A stretch of 64,000 nucleotides of DNA from CAYOHP01 sp964403795 [NCBI: uncultured bacterium] (GTDB lineage: Bacteria > Muiribacteriota > UBA6191 > CAZXTJ01), in the NCBI GenBank assembly GCA_964403795.1, contig CAYOHP010000015.1:1-64000 (forward strand), read 5' to 3'. Both the position numbers and the translations under genes were made by a program. The notes under the pieces are model-generated. The model was not told where the DNA came from, ran no database searches, and saw only the letters and a program-made list of their open reading frames with translations. Below, in pieces: positions 63,907 to 64,000 of this stretch (its first letter is position 1; each line of letters starts with the position of its first letter).

Positions 63907-64000
63907 TCCCGGATCCGCGGACCTCGCCCCATCGTGGCGGTACCTCTCTGACCTCGCGGCCGGGAGGCTGGCGCTCGCCGGTCCTTCAGGCCGGGATCGC

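Noticed and set aside
1-64000. CRISPR array or insertion sequence
   Set aside because: No evenly spaced repeats of 25-40 bases with unique spacers, no transposase domain and no flanking target duplications were seen.

Overview
This is a GC-rich (roughly 70% by eye), gene-dense stretch of a bacterial chromosome that most resembles a planctomycete. The clearest marker is the adjacent DUF1549/DUF1553 and DUF1501 gene pair (55741-58504). Three transmembrane Ser/Thr protein kinases with unrelated outer domains, an ECF sigma locus and many secreted proteins of unknown function fit the same picture. Starts are often GTG or TTG, and genes commonly overlap by 4-8 bases. The lineage is inferred from gene content only.

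Layout. 1-5292 (minus): kinase, peroxiredoxin-like protein, DUF4403 protein and a 5'-nucleotidase-type phosphoesterase cut by the window edge. 5403-8328 (plus): a secreted protein with a basic and an acidic half, overlapping a FHA-GAF sigma-54 activator. 8350-12607: three exported or membrane-anchored proteins, one possibly a papain-fold peptidase. 12780-16203: ecfT and rnr, ending at a hairpin shared with a WD40 gene. 17452-27017: a repeat protein, then a type I restriction-modification island (hsdM, a YhcG-type nuclease gene, hsdS, an AlbA_2 ATPase-like gene, hsdR) with a perfect inverted repeat before hsdR. 27014-36551: BNR-repeat protein, a secreted protein with a ubiquitin-like C-terminus, a phosphodiesterase-type enzyme, a membrane protein with a RING-like zinc site, a serine hydrolase and an unknown protein.

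36570-41632 is a complete arsenic island: arsC facing arsR-acr3-permease-thioredoxin-arsM-sigma factor, with an ArsR-type operator between. It covers arsenate reduction, arsenite export and methylation. 41676-46441 (minus) is a gltS operon in which a TAXI-type binding lipoprotein is coupled to the symporter. 46537-50049 holds a phosphoethanolamine-transferase-like enzyme and a secreted MORN-like protein. 50084-54598 (minus) holds an ECF sigma factor, a likely anti-sigma protein, two secreted proteins and a kinase. A long nested palindrome separates this from the plus-strand operon 54824-60587 (unknown secreted protein, DUF1549, DUF1501, kinase).

60793-61135 is the most unusual non-coding stretch: about ten copies of a GGTTCGACC-type element followed by a near-consensus parS site, next to rsmG. 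rsmG commonly neighbours parAB and the origin, so this may be part of a partition or origin region. The window ends with an unknown protein and a secreted protein carrying PI3K/FAM20-like kinase motifs. No tRNA, rRNA, CRISPR array or insertion sequence was recognised.
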